DNA of 64,000 nucleotides from Anthropogastromicrobium sp050944455 (lineage in GTDB: Bacteria > Bacillota > Clostridia > Lachnospirales > Lachnospiraceae). Shown one piece after another: positions 62,947 to 64,000 of this stretch. The stretch covers positions 32,837-96,836 of the forward strand of contig JBMNRC010000009.1 in the NCBI GenBank assembly GCA_050944455.1, given 5' to 3'. The notes under the pieces were generated by a model. It saw only the letters and a list, made by a program, of their open reading frames with translations, ran no database searches and was not told the origin of the DNA. The first letter of the stretch is position 1; each line of letters begins with the position of its first letter. The position numbers and the translations under genes were made by a program.

Positions 62947-63001
62947 AAAAAATGTGCTCCGCGGAGCTGCCTGCAAATCAGGCAGTCCCGCGGAGCGCAT
63001 T
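62947..63001 (-). terminator. Terminator 1 of the precursor region
   Basis: GCTCCGCGG and CTGCCTG pair with CAGGCAG and CCGCGGAGC across a CAAAT loop. On the minus strand the hairpin is followed by ATTTTTTACC. It ends transcription from precursors 3 and 2. A near-identical copy lies at 63726-63782. Confidence 0.88.
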
Positions 63002-63070
63002 TCCAGGGATTGATCAGGATTTGATAGAGATTGGCCTGATTTATCCACATAATGCTGCCGCCATCGGTTC

Positions 63071-63190
63071 TCAGCCAAAGCTGCTATGCTCTTCACAACT
63101 AGAAGTAGTAGGTTCGCTTACCGTATAACTGGTCAGCAGTTTATCGTTCAGGTCAATAACCTCAAATTCCGGAGTTTCGAACTTCTTCAT
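63071..63190 (-). CDS. Precursor peptide 2 of the radical-SAM cluster (39 residues)
   Basis: 39 residues: leader MKKFETPEFEVIDLNDKLLT, then SYTVSEPTTSSCEEHSSFG. The leader is almost identical to precursor 3, and the DNA identity over the first 60 bases is high, so the two arose by duplication. Only one Cys is present, but Ser/Thr and Glu are frequent. A very strong ribosome site, AAGGAGGTGA, lies before ATG 63190. It lies 67 bases after precursor 3 and should be on the same transcript, which terminates at 62947-63001. Confidence 0.85.
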   Translation of the reverse strand: MKKFETPEFEVIDLNDKLLTSYTVSEPTTSSCEEHSSFG

Positions 63191-63257
63191 TCGAATTCAC
63201 CTCCTTCCCCTATAGCGGCCTGATAACGCACTAAACCAAAATTCTAATGCTGCTCTC

Positions 63258-63386
63258 TCAGGCTACAGGTACTTCAGAATCACAGCTGCAGCTTGTAGCC
63301 TCTGTAGTACCGCTTACCGCGTAGCTGGTCAGCAGCTTGTCGTCCAGGTCGATAACCTCAAATTCCGGAGTTTCGAACTTCTTCAT
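63258..63386 (-). CDS. Precursor peptide 3 of the radical-SAM cluster (42 residues)
   Basis: 42 residues: leader MKKFETPEFEVIDLDDKLLT, then core SYAVSGTTEATSCSCDSEVP plus VA. The two Cys lie in a C-x-C pattern. The leader differs from precursor 2 only at one Asp/Asn. AAAGGGGGTGA lies before ATG 63386. An in-frame extension upstream reaches 63500 but includes the leader-RNA inverted repeat and is not believed. It is the first gene of the precursor 3-2 transcript. Confidence 0.85.
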   Translation of the reverse strand: MKKFETPEFEVIDLDDKLLTSYAVSGTTEATSCSCDSEVPVA

Positions 63387-63615
63387 TCGAATCACCCCCT
63401 TTCCCTTAACAATCTGATACCACGCCGGCCCGATGCCGTTCTCAGGCACGCGCAGTCTATACAGGGATAATGGTTCCGCGAAAGGCGGCACGGCCGTCAT
63501 TATCCCTGCCGTTCTTCTTCAGGTCACGATACGATGCAAAATCCGAAGAAGAGAATTCATACAGAAAAATTTTTCAGGTTTTCTTCATTCTATATCTTAC
63601 CGTACTTTCCTGCAA
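63387..63615 (-). promoter_or_regulatory. Promoter and 200-base leader of precursors 3 and 2
   Basis: On the minus strand TTGCAG (63610-63615) and TAGAAT (63587-63592) are spaced by 17. The leader contains a perfect 11-base inverted repeat, CAGGGATAATG (63462-63472) with its complement (63498-63508), around an inner GC-rich stem. The block order matches the leader of precursor 1. Confidence 0.55.
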
Positions 63616-63725
63616 GGCTATGGCACAAAATATTTTCATCTGGCTGCAACTTTAATATAGTGTAAAATATATTTGCATTTTCCGCTCCGAAGGCACAGGA
63701 TTCGCCTATCATCGATAATTCCAGG

Positions 63726-63782
63726 AAAAATATACGCTCCGCGGAGCTGCCTGCAAATCAGGCAGTCCCGCGGAGCGCTTTG
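63726..63782 (-). terminator. Terminator 2, copy of terminator 1
   Basis: The same hairpin core as terminator 1, followed on the minus strand by ATATTTTTCC. It lies before the promoter of precursor 3, so it must close a transcript that comes from the right. Confidence 0.85.
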
Positions 63783-63905
63783 CCAAGTCGGATTGATCAC
63801 TTTTCCCGGGGCCGATCAGGTCCAGGTAATGCTGCCTTGCCGGCTCTCTCAGGTTATGGTCAGCTTTCGTACTTGAATAATCCGGTCTCCGTGACACCGC
63901 CTGTC
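63783..63905 (-). pseudogene. Remnant of a further precursor gene
   Basis: Between terminator 2 and the GGAAACC repeats, the text resembles the 3' part and trailer of precursors 2 and 3: CCTGAGAGAGCC and GCAGCATTA match the stop region and the bases after it. No frame with the shared leader can be read, so only the tail appears to survive, or the leader has been replaced by repeat DNA. Confidence 0.35.
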
Positions 63906-63913
63906 CGGCGTTA

Positions 63914-63987
63914 GGAAACCACTGTTCCGGTTTAAAGGAAACCATGCTACCGGAGACAGGAAACCGACTTTCCGGTTCTCGGAAACC
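63914..63987. repeat. 22-base repeat with GGAAACC
   Basis: GGAAACC occurs at 63914, 63937, 63959 and 63981, with partly conserved bases between, giving a 22-23 base period. The array may continue past the window edge. Confidence 0.7.
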
Positions 63988-64000
63988 GTGTCCTTTACTC

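Noticed and set aside
63709..63945. 78-codon minus-strand frame at the right end
   Set aside because: It reads straight through terminator 2 and lacks the shared precursor leader.

Overview
The window looks like chromosome of a GC-rich Firmicute, most likely a gut Clostridia (Lachnospiraceae-like) species. The reasons are strong AGGAGG-type ribosome binding sites, sigma-A promoters, many ATGA gene overlaps, and a content of peptide and polyamine importers, plant-glycan hydrolases and radical-SAM peptide chemistry. No rRNA, tRNA, phage, insertion sequence or CRISPR array was found. A few patches (Fic gene, AbiEi-like gene, LysR with a small secreted protein, precursor-peptide region) are clearly more AT-rich than the rest and may be acquired.

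Layout. 1-6.5 kb (minus): a XRE-cupin regulator, a four-gene polyamine-type ABC importer and the start of a GH2 glycosidase. 6.9-13.5 kb (plus): a five-gene oligopeptide ABC importer ending in a strong hairpin. 13.8-19.7 kb (minus): membrane-anchored polysaccharide deacetylase, a coupled uncharacterised protein and a U32-type protein. 20.9-26.5 kb (plus): a 1407-residue secreted repeat protein and a GH43 enzyme. 26.7-29 kb (minus): PuuD-like hydrolase and MFS transporter. 29.3-30.3 kb: a Fic protein with its own operator-promoter. 30.5-39.5 kb: sugar acetyltransferase, iron alcohol dehydrogenase, AraC regulator, MATE transporter, truncated GNAT, orphan AbiEi-like antitoxin, NAD(P)-binding reductase and GNAT. 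39.7-44.6 kb (minus): a sugar-type ABC locus with an unusual binding protein and a small anchored partner but no ATPase. 44.8-51.4 kb: small secreted protein, LysR, B3/B4 protein, PhnP-like hydrolase, a glycosidase-like protein and a DNA-binding fusion protein. 51.7-57.6 kb (minus): GlpA-type oxidase trio, GH28 and a nicotinamidase-like hydrolase. 58.1-59.4 kb (plus): O-acetylhomoserine sulfhydrylase.

59.6-64 kb (minus) holds the most novel locus, a RiPP-type cluster. Three short precursor peptides (48, 39 and 42 residues) share a leader beginning MKKFE and have different Cys/Ser/Thr-rich C-terminal cores. They sit upstream of an HPr-kinase-like P-loop protein and a radical SAM/SPASM maturase. 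The precursor segment has been duplicated, including its 5' leader and its hairpin terminator. The precursor genes are very short and easy to miss in routine annotation.

Two themes run through the window. First, most intergenic spacers carry their own short tandem repeat with a different unit (15, 16, 22, 25, 26, 46, 55, 60, 61 or 63 bp), and several proteins carry in-frame repeats. Second, none of the three ABC substrate-binding proteins has a lipobox; they have a plain signal peptide or transmembrane anchors instead.
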